A stretch of DNA of 64,000 nucleotides from Paenibacillus sp. J5C2022 (GTDB lineage Bacteria; Bacillota; Bacilli; Paenibacillales; Paenibacillaceae). The DNA lies in the NCBI RefSeq assembly GCF_025567625.1, contig NZ_JAOQJC010000014.1:1-64000 (forward strand), in the 5' to 3' direction. Each line of letters opens with the position of its first letter. Position 1 is the first letter of the stretch. Below the pieces are notes generated by a model. It had not been told where the DNA came from. It saw only the letters and a list, made by a program, of their open reading frames with translations, and did not search any database. Shown piece after piece: positions 9,363 through 18,038 of this stretch. The position numbers were made by a program, and so were the translations under genes.

Positions 9363-10232
9363 TTATCCTTTGATAGAGCCAAGCAATACGCCTTTCGTGA
9401 AATGCTTCTGAACGAATGGATAGACGATCAGAATCGGCAGTGTGGCAACGATGACCGCCGCCATCTGGACAGAGAAAGCGTTCATCTGCTCAAGCAGCTC
9501 GGGCGAATATTCCGTTATCGCTCTGGTCCCGATCAGGATGTTGCGCAACACCACCTGCAGCGGGTAATTCGCCGGATTGCCAATATACAGGATCGCATCG
9601 AAATAACTGTTCCAGTGCGAGACCGCGTAAAACAGTCCCAGCGTAGCAATGATAGGCTTGGAGAGCGGCAGCACGATGCGGACCAATAGCGTCAGCTCTC
9701 CCGCTCCGTCGATTCGCGCCGACTCTTCGATGCCATCCGGCAGCTGCTCGAAAAAGCCTTTCATAATGACAAGCAGAAAAACGCTGATCAAGCCTGGCAC
9801 CATTAACGACCATACCGAGTTGAGCAAGCCCAGCTCTTTCACAAGTATATACAGCGGGATCATGCCGCCGCTGAACAGCATTGTAAACAGGACGTACAGC
9901 AATATCAGGTTGCGGCCGGGCAGCATTTTTTTGGCCAGCGGGTAGGCCGTTACAGTTGTAAACAGCAAGTTAAACGCCGTTCCGACGATCGTCACGAACA
10001 ATGTAATCCGGTACGCTTGCGTGATCGTGCCACTGCTCCATATATCCTGGTATGCCTTGAATGTGACCTTCTCCGGAATGAGAATAATGCTCGTCTGGGC
10101 GATCTCATCCGCTGTCGCAATTGACATGCAGAACACGTAAACGAACGGGAACAAGCAGCAGAGGGCCAAGACCGCCAAAGCGGTATAGATAATGGTTTGA
10201 ACGATGTTCTCCACGATTGCCCGTTTTCTCAT
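9363..10232 (-). CDS. Sugar ABC importer permease, LplC/YtcP type
   Basis: A 289-residue inner-membrane permease with six predicted helices. The cytoplasmic EAA loop reads ESARIDGAGELTLLVRIVLP (about 166-185), which docks on the ATPase. The N-terminal IATADEIAQTSIILIPEKVT segment and the C-terminal YPFVQKHFTKGVLLGSIKG are diagnostic of the LplC/YtcP branch. It lies 20 bases behind its partner permease and 30 bases before the binding-protein gene. The two permeases form the heterodimeric channel for the sugar bound by the lipoprotein encoded at 7764-9332. Confidence 0.93.
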   Translation of the reverse strand: MRKRAIVENIVQTIIYTALAVLALCCLFPFVYVFCMSIATADEIAQTSIILIPEKVTFKAYQDIWSSGTITQAYRITLFVTIVGTAFNLLFTTVTAYPLAKKMLPGRNLILLYVLFTMLFSGGMIPLYILVKELGLLNSVWSLMVPGLISVFLLVIMKGFFEQLPDGIEESARIDGAGELTLLVRIVLPLSKPIIATLGLFYAVSHWNSYFDAILYIGNPANYPLQVVLRNILIGTRAITEYSPELLEQMNAFSVQMAAVIVATLPILIVYPFVQKHFTKGVLLGSIKG

Positions 10233-10252
10233 TTCCTATTTCTCGACCTCCG

Positions 10253-11167
10253 TCACCATATTTGTCCGTCCCATTTTTTGGCCACCTTGTTGGCAGTCAG
10301 CACCAGGATGAATCCGATTACCGCTTTGAACATGCCAACGGCTGTAGCCACTCCGAACCGCATTTCCTGAAGACCGACACGGTACACCCAGGTATCGATA
10401 ATGTCCGATTTCTCCTGGTTGAATATATTCGACATCATAAACACTTGATCGAATCCGACATCCAGGATGTGGCTGAGCTTCAGGATCAGCATCAGAATGA
10501 CAACACTGCGGATACCGGGCAGCGTTACATGCCACAACTGGCGTCTTCTGCCCGCTCCGTCGATAATTGCCGCCTCATATAAGCTTGGATCGATGTTGGC
10601 CAGTGCGGCCAAGTATAGAATCGCTCCCCAGCCTGCATCTTTCCATATATCAGTCGATACAAGCAAGGTCCGAATCCATTCCGGCGCGGTTAGAAAAGGA
10701 ACGGCTTCGAAGCCGAACAGCTTCAGCAATACATTAAGCAAGCCTTCATTCGGGGCAAGGAATGCCATCAATATGCCATATACAATAACCCAGGATAAAA
10801 AATGCGGCAAGTACGTTAATGTCTGGACAATCCTTTTGAACCAGTTGACGCGCACCTCGTTCAACAATAAAGCCAGAATAATCGGTGCAGGGAAGCCGAA
10901 CAGCAATTTGTAGAGAGATATGAGAATCGTATTACGCATAATGGGCCAAAAATAGCTCCCTTGAAAGAAACGCTCGAAATTGGCGAAGCCGTTCCAGGGA
11001 CTGTCCCAGATGCCGGTCACGACGTTGTACTCCTTGAAGGCAAGCATGATGCCTGCCATCGGCACGTATTTGAACAGCGTAATGTAAGCCAGTCCCGGTA
11101 GCAGCAGCAAGTACATCGCCCGATAGTAATACATTTTCTTTAACAAGTTGCGTCCTGTGCTAACCAA
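10253..11167 (-). CDS. Sugar ABC importer permease, LplB/YteP type
   Basis: The partner permease, with helices from YRAMYLLLLPGLAYITLF onward, the VPMAGIMLAFKEYN motif and an EAA loop EAAIIDGAGRRRQLWHVTLP. The open frame reaches 11239, but an exceptional AAAGGAGG site (11180-11187) lies inside it. The in-frame TTG at 11165-11167 follows 12 bases later and gives the usual short N-terminus before helix 1, so I prefer 11167 (305 residues). Starts at 11239 (Met-Asn-Ala) or 11206 remain possible. It is the first gene of the minus-strand operon. A promoter must lie in the 11170-11430 region, which is shared with the divergent SGNH gene. Confidence 0.9.
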   Translation of the reverse strand: MVSTGRNLLKKMYYYRAMYLLLLPGLAYITLFKYVPMAGIMLAFKEYNVVTGIWDSPWNGFANFERFFQGSYFWPIMRNTILISLYKLLFGFPAPIILALLLNEVRVNWFKRIVQTLTYLPHFLSWVIVYGILMAFLAPNEGLLNVLLKLFGFEAVPFLTAPEWIRTLLVSTDIWKDAGWGAILYLAALANIDPSLYEAAIIDGAGRRRQLWHVTLPGIRSVVILMLILKLSHILDVGFDQVFMMSNIFNQEKSDIIDTWVYRVGLQEMRFGVATAVGMFKAVIGFILVLTANKVAKKWDGQIW

Positions 11168-11354
11168 TTCGTTTAGAATCCTCCTTTCCTTTTTTAGTAT
11201 GAACATCATGGATAACGCCTTCCCCATTGTTGCGTTCAATCCGCCGACATGGCCATTCTAGCATGAGAGTTTATGTCGAAAGCTCCAATCTCTTTTGCGA
11301 TTCCTTCAAATCGTTTGGATGTAAATCGGTGTTGAACAAGATCAAAAAAAAGTG

Positions 11355-11419
11355 TAGTAACCCCCAAATAATTGCGCCATTCTGCCTCATAGCAGCATGA
11401 TATCCTAGATAGAAATTCA
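11355..11419 (+). promoter_or_regulatory. Upstream element copy A (SGNH gene), putative YesN-type activator site plus promoter
   Basis: TAGTAACC and CCAAATA are followed, exactly 40 bases after the first T, by GCATGATATCCTAGA and then AGAAATTCA. Copy B at 12163-12228 has the same words with the same spacing. TGATATCCT resembles an extended -10 without a recognisable -35, as expected for an activator-dependent promoter. The SGNH start codon follows shortly after 11419 with an AGAGGGG ribosome site. Confidence 0.6.
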
Positions 11420-11428
11420 TTAAGAGGG

Positions 11429-12139
11429 GTGTTAACTGGCATGTACGGATTGAAATGGATTCAGCGCTTGCGCCAGGATTTGCGCGAGGGGAATACAGTC
11501 TCTATTGTTGCTTATGGGGATAGCTGGACATTCGGAAGTGTGGCGGAGGGCTGGCATGAAGCGAGAGCAAGATTGGACGCGACCTTGATTCATGGTTCCT
11601 GGGCGTCTCAATTAGGAGAGGAGCTGTTGCAGAACAACGCTAACCTCTCTTTTTTCAATGAAGGGGTTCGCGGCCGGACTGCGCTGAAGGGGCATGATGC
11701 CTTTGCCGACATGATGGATCGATGCAAGCCAGCTTACATCGTGTTGAACTTCGGCATCAACGATTGGAAGGGAGATGTGTCCATTGCCGATTATACAGCT
11801 GCGATGGAACGTATGATCAAGCAGGCACTAGCTGCAGATTGCGGAGTTGTCTTGTGGACGAGCGGTCCGCTCTCTACTTGCACAGGTCGAACGTATGGCT
11901 GGGACCAGCCTGTAGAAGATCACGCGTTTCCCCATCGTTTCGAGGAATTCAATGCGGTCTTGCACAGCTTGGCCGCCCAATTCGATTTGCCCCTAGCCGA
12001 CGCGGCTGCTGGCATCGAGAAGCTGTGGGAAGATGGGAGCGACCTGTCGGGCTGGTTTTTTGACGCCTTTCATTTCAAGCAGGAAGGGCATGACTTTATC
12101 TATCGCAGTTTGAGCAGCCTGCTGTTGCACGAGAACTGA
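11429..12139 (+). CDS. SGNH/GDSL-family hydrolase (probable carbohydrate esterase)
   Basis: A 236-residue cytosolic esterase-like protein with all SGNH blocks visible: VAYGDSWTFGS (nucleophile Ser in GDSW, about 29), NEGVRGRTA (block II Gly), LNFGINDWKG (block III Asn, about 110) and the DAFHFKQEG end (catalytic Asp-His, about 214-217). No signal peptide is present, so it probably deacylates an imported oligosaccharide or a cytoplasmic intermediate. It is divergent from the importer operon and shares its promoter-element type with the downstream GH16 gene, suggesting one regulon. The acyl group and sugar cannot be told from sequence. Confidence 0.88.
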   Translation: MLTGMYGLKWIQRLRQDLREGNTVSIVAYGDSWTFGSVAEGWHEARARLDATLIHGSWASQLGEELLQNNANLSFFNEGVRGRTALKGHDAFADMMDRCKPAYIVLNFGINDWKGDVSIADYTAAMERMIKQALAADCGVVLWTSGPLSTCTGRTYGWDQPVEDHAFPHRFEEFNAVLHSLAAQFDLPLADAAAGIEKLWEDGSDLSGWFFDAFHFKQEGHDFIYRSLSSLLLHEN

Positions 12140-12162
12140 CGATGACAAGTTCCAAAAATTTT

Positions 12163-12228
12163 ATAGTAACCTCCAAATATATTATTATTTCGCCTCATTG
12201 TTGCATGATATCCTAGACAGGAAATTCA
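12163..12228 (+). promoter_or_regulatory. Upstream element copy B (GH16 gene)
   Basis: The second copy of the element at 11355: TAGTAACC, TCCAAATA, GCCTCAT, then GCATGATATCCTAGA starting exactly 40 bases after the first T, then CAGGAAATTCA. The region between the words has diverged while the words and distances are kept, as expected under selection on protein contacts. It ends 20 bases before the preferred GH16 start codon at 12249. Confidence 0.6.
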
Positions 12229-12248
12229 ATTTCAATGAGGAAGGCGGA

Positions 12249-15200
12249 ATGAAAATGGTTTTGGGCAACCGGTTTGCCGCAATACGCGTTTGTACTCACA
12301 GGTTTTGGCTGCATCTATCCGTCGGAATACTTGCCGTGGTCGTCTTTTTTTTAATTTGTTCTACGAAAGCGCTTGCATCGCCTCCGTCCGGCGATTACAT
12401 GCTTGTACCGGAGGTGGGCGACGAGTTCAACGATTCCAGCGTTGACATGGCCAAATGGAATTACCGGTTGGGCAACAGATACTTCTCCACCAATCGAAGC
12501 GAAAACGTAACGACCGTCGAAGATCCCGAGCAACCGGCTAACCGCTTGCTAAGCATTCAGTTCAAAAAGGAAGATCCCGCTTCCAACGATGGATATCCTT
12601 ACTCCAGCGGAGGCATCTACAGCAAAGCGCTGCTCGGCTTCGGCTATTACGAAATCCGCGCCAAGCTATGGGCGGACGGTCCCGGTCTGCACATGTCCTT
12701 CTGGAATTATGGGACGAACTACAGCGCCTCGCTGCCGATCAGAAACTCTGTCAATGAAATTGATATGTTCGAGATCGATTCTCACGATCCGACGAGACTG
12801 GCGACGAATTTACATTACTATGCACCCGCGTTGTACGATCCTCCCGGCCATGGTCAGAGCGTCACCGTGAGCGACCCGTCCGACTCCTACCACATTTACG
12901 GCTTCGAATGGCTGCCGGATAAAGTCATTTGGTATGTCGACGGGGTTGCCGTCCGCACGGCGGCCTATGCCGGTCCACTCGGCATGCAAAATTTGTGGCT
13001 AACGGCGCAGCAGTCCTCGGGAGACCCCAACGAGGTTGACGACAGCGTCCTTCCGGGGAGTATGCTGGTAGACTACTTCCGCTATTATCAGACATCCGAT
13101 TCGCCTGTCCTGCAAGCTCCGTTACAATCGATCATCCTCAATAACGGTTCGACAGGCTACACCGAATCAGCGGACGACTGGAGCAGTCTGGACAATGTGG
13201 CATTCGGCTATGAAGATCGGAGCATCCGTTACACCGCCAATACGGATGCATGGGCAAGATGGACGCCCGATCTGCCGGCCACCGGCCAGTATGACGTCTA
13301 CTTCTGGAACCCCAGCTACTATGAAGAGCCACTCCCTGAAGCGCAAATTACCGTCTCTCACAATGGGACAACCGATCTGATCACAGTAGATCAGTCTACT
13401 GCCGGGCAGAACTGGGTGCATCTGGGCACATTCGACTTCTTGGCCGGTACCGGTCATTATGTTCAGGCGTCCAAACCCGGTTCCGGCAGCGGTGTGTTAA
13501 GAGTCGACAGCGTAATGTTCGTCCCTGTAACTTCGCTTGTCGACGACGAAGATCCAGTGAGGTTCACCGAAGAGAGCGGCGTCTGGAACGAAACCTATAC
13601 ACCGTCGGGCTGGAACGATTCCGCAAGCAGTCGCTCCGCCTCCCCCGGAGCCGCCGCAACATGGAAGCCCGATCCGGCAGCCAGCGGACCGCATGATCTG
13701 TACGTGTGGCTTCCGATCGATTCGGGCAACACAACGGCAGCAGAGTATACAATCTCGCATAATGGCGTAATCGATTCTGTATACCGGGACCAATCGCAAG
13801 GCACCAGCCGGTGGACAAAGCTTGGAACGTATTTCTTCGCATCCGGCTCCACCGACTTCATTACTGTGGAGAATTCCTCAGGGACAGGCAATTTGGCCGC
13901 CGATGCGATTAAGCTGATTCCGGCCGCAGCTGTCGACTCGACACCTCCTTCAGCACCGTCCGGAATCACCGTGACCCCGTCGTCGGATGAATCGGCAGGC
14001 AACCACAAGCTTTCCGTAACATGGAACCCGAATACCGAGACCGACGTGGCAGGCTACAACTTTTATATTAGCGGCACACGAATCAATAGCAATGTTCTAA
14101 AGTCGACGCAATACCGCCTTGAGCAGCTGCTTGCCGGAACAGCCTACACGATAGGCGTATCGGCCATTGACAACTCCGGCAATGAATCGGAAGTCACTAC
14201 CGTCGCCGCTTCCACCCTGACGGACAGCACTGCGCCCGCTATTCCTGTCGGTACGCTTACGGCGGTTCCCGGCGCCAGCGAATCCATATTTTTGAAGGTG
14301 ACGCCTTCTACCGCGAACAAAGAGCTCGACTTTGCCGGTTACTACTACTATGCCAACGGAATAAAGCTGAATCCCACGCCACGATCCGGTTCCTATACCG
14401 CTAGCGGCTTGACGAATGGAACCTCCTATCTCTTTACGGTATCGGGTGTTGATCGTTCGGGCAATGAAACATCGCTTAGCGAGATGTCGGCGGAAGCAAG
14501 ACCGGTCGAGCAAACGATCGTTGAATACGGTTCGCTGCAGTTCCGAGATATTGCCTATGGCGGAGGCGTATGGAACCGATCGTCGGTAACTCCGTTCAGC
14601 GCCAGGACTGCGGCTTCCAATACAACCGGTTCCTGGTTTGAATGGCATCCGTCATTGTCCGATCGTACGTATGAAGTGTTCGCCTATGTACCGTACCATA
14701 CGACAGGCACAGCTTCCGCGAGCTACACCGTTTATTCCGCAGAAGCAACCCCTCGTACGCTGACCATAAGCCAGCAAGGAACGGAATCCCGCTGGGTATC
14801 GCTTGGCCAATATACGTTCACGGGAACTGCCACAGATAAGGTGAGGCTGGAGAACGCTGCGGCAAGCGGATATCTTCGGGCCAATGCCGTCAAATTCGTC
14901 CCGCTCGAAATTGACTTCGGAGATTGGCGTTATACGGAGCCTGCCGGCGTGTGGACATCTTCTTCCAACGTGATGGGCTGGGACGGCACAGGCTCACGAT
15001 TTACGAATACGCCGGGCGCTTCTGCACAATGGCAACCGGAGCTAACGGAGGGCGTCTACGATATATATGCCTGGATTCCTAACCACAGCAATTCAACGAC
15101 GCAAGCGCGATATACGATTACGCATAATGGCAAGACAGACACCGTCATCAAAGATCAGACAACAGGCGGCAATCAATGGGTGCCCATCGGCACCTACGAC

Positions 15201-15686
15201 TTCGCTTCCGGCACAGACGGACACGTGAAGCTGGACAATGCTCTGACGACAGGTTACTTGCGGTCCGATGCACTTCGCTTCCTGTTCAAGGGGCCTCTGA
15301 CCGTCACCGTCGATAACGACGATGCCGACTATGCAGAGAGCGGAACGTGGTCAGCCAGCGGCCTGAAGGGGTACAACGACTCTTCGACGCGCTATTCCGG
15401 TTCTTCCGCTTCTTACGCGCGCTGGTCGCCCGATCTCCCCTTAGCCGGCACATACACCGTCTTGTTCTACAACGTGGTTCATGCCTATAACGACCCGAAT
15501 GCGCAAGTAACCGTATCCCATTCCGGCGGTACTTCCTCCATAACCGTAGATCAAGTATCCGGCAATGCGGGTTGGGTCAATCTAGGCAGCTACACATTCG
15601 ATCCTTCGGAAGATCCCTATGTGCAGCTGACCAATACCGGAGACGGATATGTCAGATCCGATGCCATTCAGTTCGTTCTCCAATAA
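12249..15686 (+). CDS. Secreted GH16 endo-glucanase-like enzyme with five golvesin-like modules and two FN3 domains
   Basis: I place the start at the ATG at 12249, behind GAGGAAGGCGG, not at 12198, giving 1145 residues. A signal peptide with a long hydrophobic core (about 20-42) ends near ALA. Residues about 45-290 are a GH16 jelly-roll. The catalytic motif E-I-D-M-F-E (NEIDMFEID) holds nucleophile and acid/base Glu in the ExDxxE form of laminarinases, agarases and carrageenases. Then follow two golvesin-like beta modules (about 295-430 and 435-560), two FN3 domains (about 565-750) and three more golvesin-like modules (about 755-1145), probably for polysaccharide or wall binding. It should cut an extracellular beta-glucan or galactan to feed the divergent importer. 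Confidence 0.9.
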   Translation: MKMVLGNRFAAIRVCTHRFWLHLSVGILAVVVFFLICSTKALASPPSGDYMLVPEVGDEFNDSSVDMAKWNYRLGNRYFSTNRSENVTTVEDPEQPANRLLSIQFKKEDPASNDGYPYSSGGIYSKALLGFGYYEIRAKLWADGPGLHMSFWNYGTNYSASLPIRNSVNEIDMFEIDSHDPTRLATNLHYYAPALYDPPGHGQSVTVSDPSDSYHIYGFEWLPDKVIWYVDGVAVRTAAYAGPLGMQNLWLTAQQSSGDPNEVDDSVLPGSMLVDYFRYYQTSDSPVLQAPLQSIILNNGSTGYTESADDWSSLDNVAFGYEDRSIRYTANTDAWARWTPDLPATGQYDVYFWNPSYYEEPLPEAQITVSHNGTTDLITVDQSTAGQNWVHLGTFDFLAGTGHYVQASKPGSGSGVLRVDSVMFVPVTSLVDDEDPVRFTEESGVWNETYTPSGWNDSASSRSASPGAAATWKPDPAASGPHDLYVWLPIDSGNTTAAEYTISHNGVIDSVYRDQSQGTSRWTKLGTYFFASGSTDFITVENSSGTGNLAADAIKLIPAAAVDSTPPSAPSGITVTPSSDESAGNHKLSVTWNPNTETDVAGYNFYISGTRINSNVLKSTQYRLEQLLAGTAYTIGVSAIDNSGNESEVTTVAASTLTDSTAPAIPVGTLTAVPGASESIFLKVTPSTANKELDFAGYYYYANGIKLNPTPRSGSYTASGLTNGTSYLFTVSGVDRSGNETSLSEMSAEARPVEQTIVEYGSLQFRDIAYGGGVWNRSSVTPFSARTAASNTTGSWFEWHPSLSDRTYEVFAYVPYHTTGTASASYTVYSAEATPRTLTISQQGTESRWVSLGQYTFTGTATDKVRLENAAASGYLRANAVKFVPLEIDFGDWRYTEPAGVWTSSSNVMGWDGTGSRFTNTPGASAQWQPELTEGVYDIYAWIPNHSNSTTQARYTITHNGKTDTVIKDQTTGGNQWVPIGTYDFASGTDGHVKLDNALTTGYLRSDALRFLFKGPLTVTVDNDDADYAESGTWSASGLKGYNDSSTRYSGSSASYARWSPDLPLAGTYTVLFYNVVHAYNDPNAQVTVSHSGGTSSITVDQVSGNAGWVNLGSYTFDPSEDPYVQLTNTGDGYVRSDAIQFVLQ

Positions 15687-15703
15687 TGCACGTTCGCATG
15701 CGC

Positions 15704-15737
15704 AAGAGACCATCAGCTTTCACGGCGACGGTCTCTT
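15704..15737. terminator. Bidirectional terminator between convergent genes
   Basis: AAGAGACC (15704-15711) pairs with GGTCTCTT (15730-15737) across an 18-base loop. It lies between the ends of the GH16 gene and the convergent gene at 15773, and can serve both directions. Confidence 0.55.
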
Positions 15738-15772
15738 CCTTGTTGTGATGTCTATGCAGCCGGAACATTTTT

Positions 15773-17893
15773 TTATTCGAACCTTTCGGTCAGCAGCGTC
15801 ACGCATCCCGAGTTCATAAGCTCAATCGTCGCATTTGCATGCTCCCCGTCACGACAGATCGCAATGGGTCCCTCTTCCGTTCGGGCTTCTACTATTTTCT
15901 TGCAAGAATTAATCGTCACACGGGTCGGCCTGTGAACAGCGGCTTCGAATTGCATTCGGTCGTCCGCCATGCGAATGGCGGCAATCGTTATCTCATTGCT
16001 TTCCGGCACAATAAGCAGCTCGGGTGCGGAGTAAACGATTCGCATTCCGCAGCTTTCCACAGCAATTAGCGTCTCCATCGTCGTGTTGGCAACGATCGCT
16101 TGATGAGCCACCGCATAATCCGTGTTCAGCACATAGACGACGTGCTGGTCGGTCTTTACAGGATAAACCGCATAACGGACACTGTCGCTTGCCGTCACTT
16201 GAATTCGCGCATGCCGAACTTCATCGGCGACAACTGCACGCAGAATGATTTCAGTCAGCTTCCGCACGGTTGGAGCGCCGGGGAAATCCCAGGATGTAAT
16301 CAAAGCGGCCAGTCCGTCGCCATAACGATGCTCCAATAACAGAGGAGGGCTGTCTTCAGGCCACCCCCTGAATCGGTCGGATAGACGGGCTATGACATCT
16401 GCTCCCATTAGTTCGACTGATGCGCATTCCACCGGACCTTCTGCACCGAGCGGATCACCAATCCCATTGCCGATAACGGGATAGGCATACCCCTTGTGAT
16501 GGCTTTCCCGCACAAATTTAATGCCCCAGTTGCGTTTACGGTCGGCGCCGTGTACACGGCAACCGAATAAATCGGACACGTCGCCATCTCTAAATAAAGC
16601 GGGGGCATCTCCCCGTGCCGAATTCGTATTGAGATGTGGGACTGCCATGAACAGCTTGCCCCCCTCGTATACATATCTCTTGAGCTTGTCGTACATGTCC
16701 TCGTCCATCGTATTCCATCCCAGGAAGATCAATACCTGGTATTCTTTCATAATGGAAAGCGGCGCTTCAATCGGAACGAGATCGTATTGCCCGTATGACG
16801 CACTCGTGGTCGCATCCGTAGTAAATACGGTGGGATCTTGCCATTCCCTCCGGCGTCTCATGTGCCCGATCAGCTCCCAGCTTCGCTCGGCTGCACCGTA
16901 ATGCCAATCCTCTCCGGCGGAGAACTGGTTCCATACGGTAGCGCCTCCCCACCATCCCGTCCACCCGTCATCGGCTCCCTGTACAAAGCCGATCGTCGTT
17001 ATTGGATTCCCTTCCGGACGAGCATGATAGCGTGTAAAGCTGGAAAATTGGTTCCAAGATGCTCTATACGCTTGTGCCTGCCAGCTTTCCGGCTCGTAAT
17101 GTTCACCATAGGAATAAATGCCGAAATGGCCACTTTCGGGATAGATCAGGCTGGCGCCGGCCAAAAACGACTGGTAATAGGCCAGCTTGAGACGTTTGTA
17201 TTTCAAGGGATCATCATTCTTATATCCTCCGTACCATTCGTGGGCAATATGGCTTCCCCATCCGCTTTTCCTATATGCCCGGGAAGCTCCCCGCAACGCG
17301 GCAAACAATAATTCCGGATCGGATGCCATCGCTTCCGCAATGCCGAAATTCACACCTCCTTCGAAGAGGTAGCGATACAGCACCGTTGCATCGACAGCCC
17401 AGGTTGCGGGAACACCGTTCCGTTCGTTCAAGGCAACTTGCCGGCCCACATGGCGAACCAATCCCCGACTCGCCGACCTCATGTCAGCGACTTGTTCGGG
17501 AGCAAGCAGGCCGGGAGAAGTAAAATTCCCTTCCTGCCAAGCGGCTATTCCCCCCCATTCACCAACCATATCGCCAAGGAATAAGGAGCCCGCAATCGCT
17601 TTCAACTCATTCACAATATCGGAGGTTAGCTGACTTTCCTTCCCCGCCCCCATTTTGTCCTGACTGTATAGAAAGGCAAAACTGATGTTATGCTTGGCAA
17701 AATACTGCACCCACTCCGTCCAAACATGGCGGGGTACCGTTCTCTTATTAAGGAAAATAACAATAAAATCGATGTGGCCCTCATGGAAATACCTCTCCAA
17801 CAATGCGATATATTGCTCACAGCTTGCTTCATGCTCACCGATTTCGATTCCGGTCAGTACTGTTCGGACGAATGGACTGTCACTTGCACTCAT
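15773..17893 (-). CDS. Unassigned glycoside-hydrolase-like protein with GATase1-like middle domain
   Basis: I do not recognise a named family. The preferred start at 17893 (706 residues) sits behind GGAAGGTGAGCC. A start at 17983 would add 30 unlikely residues. No signal peptide. The N-terminal half looks like a TIM-barrel glycosidase, rich in Trp and Tyr with HEWYGGYKN and HFGIYSYGEHY motifs. Around residues 380-470 VLIFLGWNTMDEDMYDKLK, followed by an EGGKLFMAVPH stretch, resembles the class-I amidotransferase-like trimerisation domain of GH42 beta-galactosidases. The C-terminus is a small beta domain. Position next to GH16 suggests intracellular processing of the released sugars. It lies on the opposite strand to GH16 and has its own promoter. 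Confidence 0.6.
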   Translation of the reverse strand: MSASDSPFVRTVLTGIEIGEHEASCEQYIALLERYFHEGHIDFIVIFLNKRTVPRHVWTEWVQYFAKHNISFAFLYSQDKMGAGKESQLTSDIVNELKAIAGSLFLGDMVGEWGGIAAWQEGNFTSPGLLAPEQVADMRSASRGLVRHVGRQVALNERNGVPATWAVDATVLYRYLFEGGVNFGIAEAMASDPELLFAALRGASRAYRKSGWGSHIAHEWYGGYKNDDPLKYKRLKLAYYQSFLAGASLIYPESGHFGIYSYGEHYEPESWQAQAYRASWNQFSSFTRYHARPEGNPITTIGFVQGADDGWTGWWGGATVWNQFSAGEDWHYGAAERSWELIGHMRRRREWQDPTVFTTDATTSASYGQYDLVPIEAPLSIMKEYQVLIFLGWNTMDEDMYDKLKRYVYEGGKLFMAVPHLNTNSARGDAPALFRDGDVSDLFGCRVHGADRKRNWGIKFVRESHHKGYAYPVIGNGIGDPLGAEGPVECASVELMGADVIARLSDRFRGWPEDSPPLLLEHRYGDGLAALITSWDFPGAPTVRKLTEIILRAVVADEVRHARIQVTASDSVRYAVYPVKTDQHVVYVLNTDYAVAHQAIVANTTMETLIAVESCGMRIVYSAPELLIVPESNEITIAAIRMADDRMQFEAAVHRPTRVTINSCKKIVEARTEEGPIAICRDGEHANATIELMNSGCVTLLTERFE

Positions 17894-18038
17894 AGGCTCA
17901 CCTTCCCGAATGGATCTCGTCTGCCTAATATTGTAACGTGCTGTGTCGTCCGGCACTTTCAATTTTTTTGGCTTTTCCTTCAAAAAATTAGCTTCTACCT
18001 CATCCCGTGCAAAAATCGAGCATAATCAGAGTCCAAAA

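Noticed and set aside
14097-14648. 183-residue minus-strand open frame in the GH16 gene
   Set aside because: Shadow of the repetitive FN3/golvesin region in a GC-rich frame.
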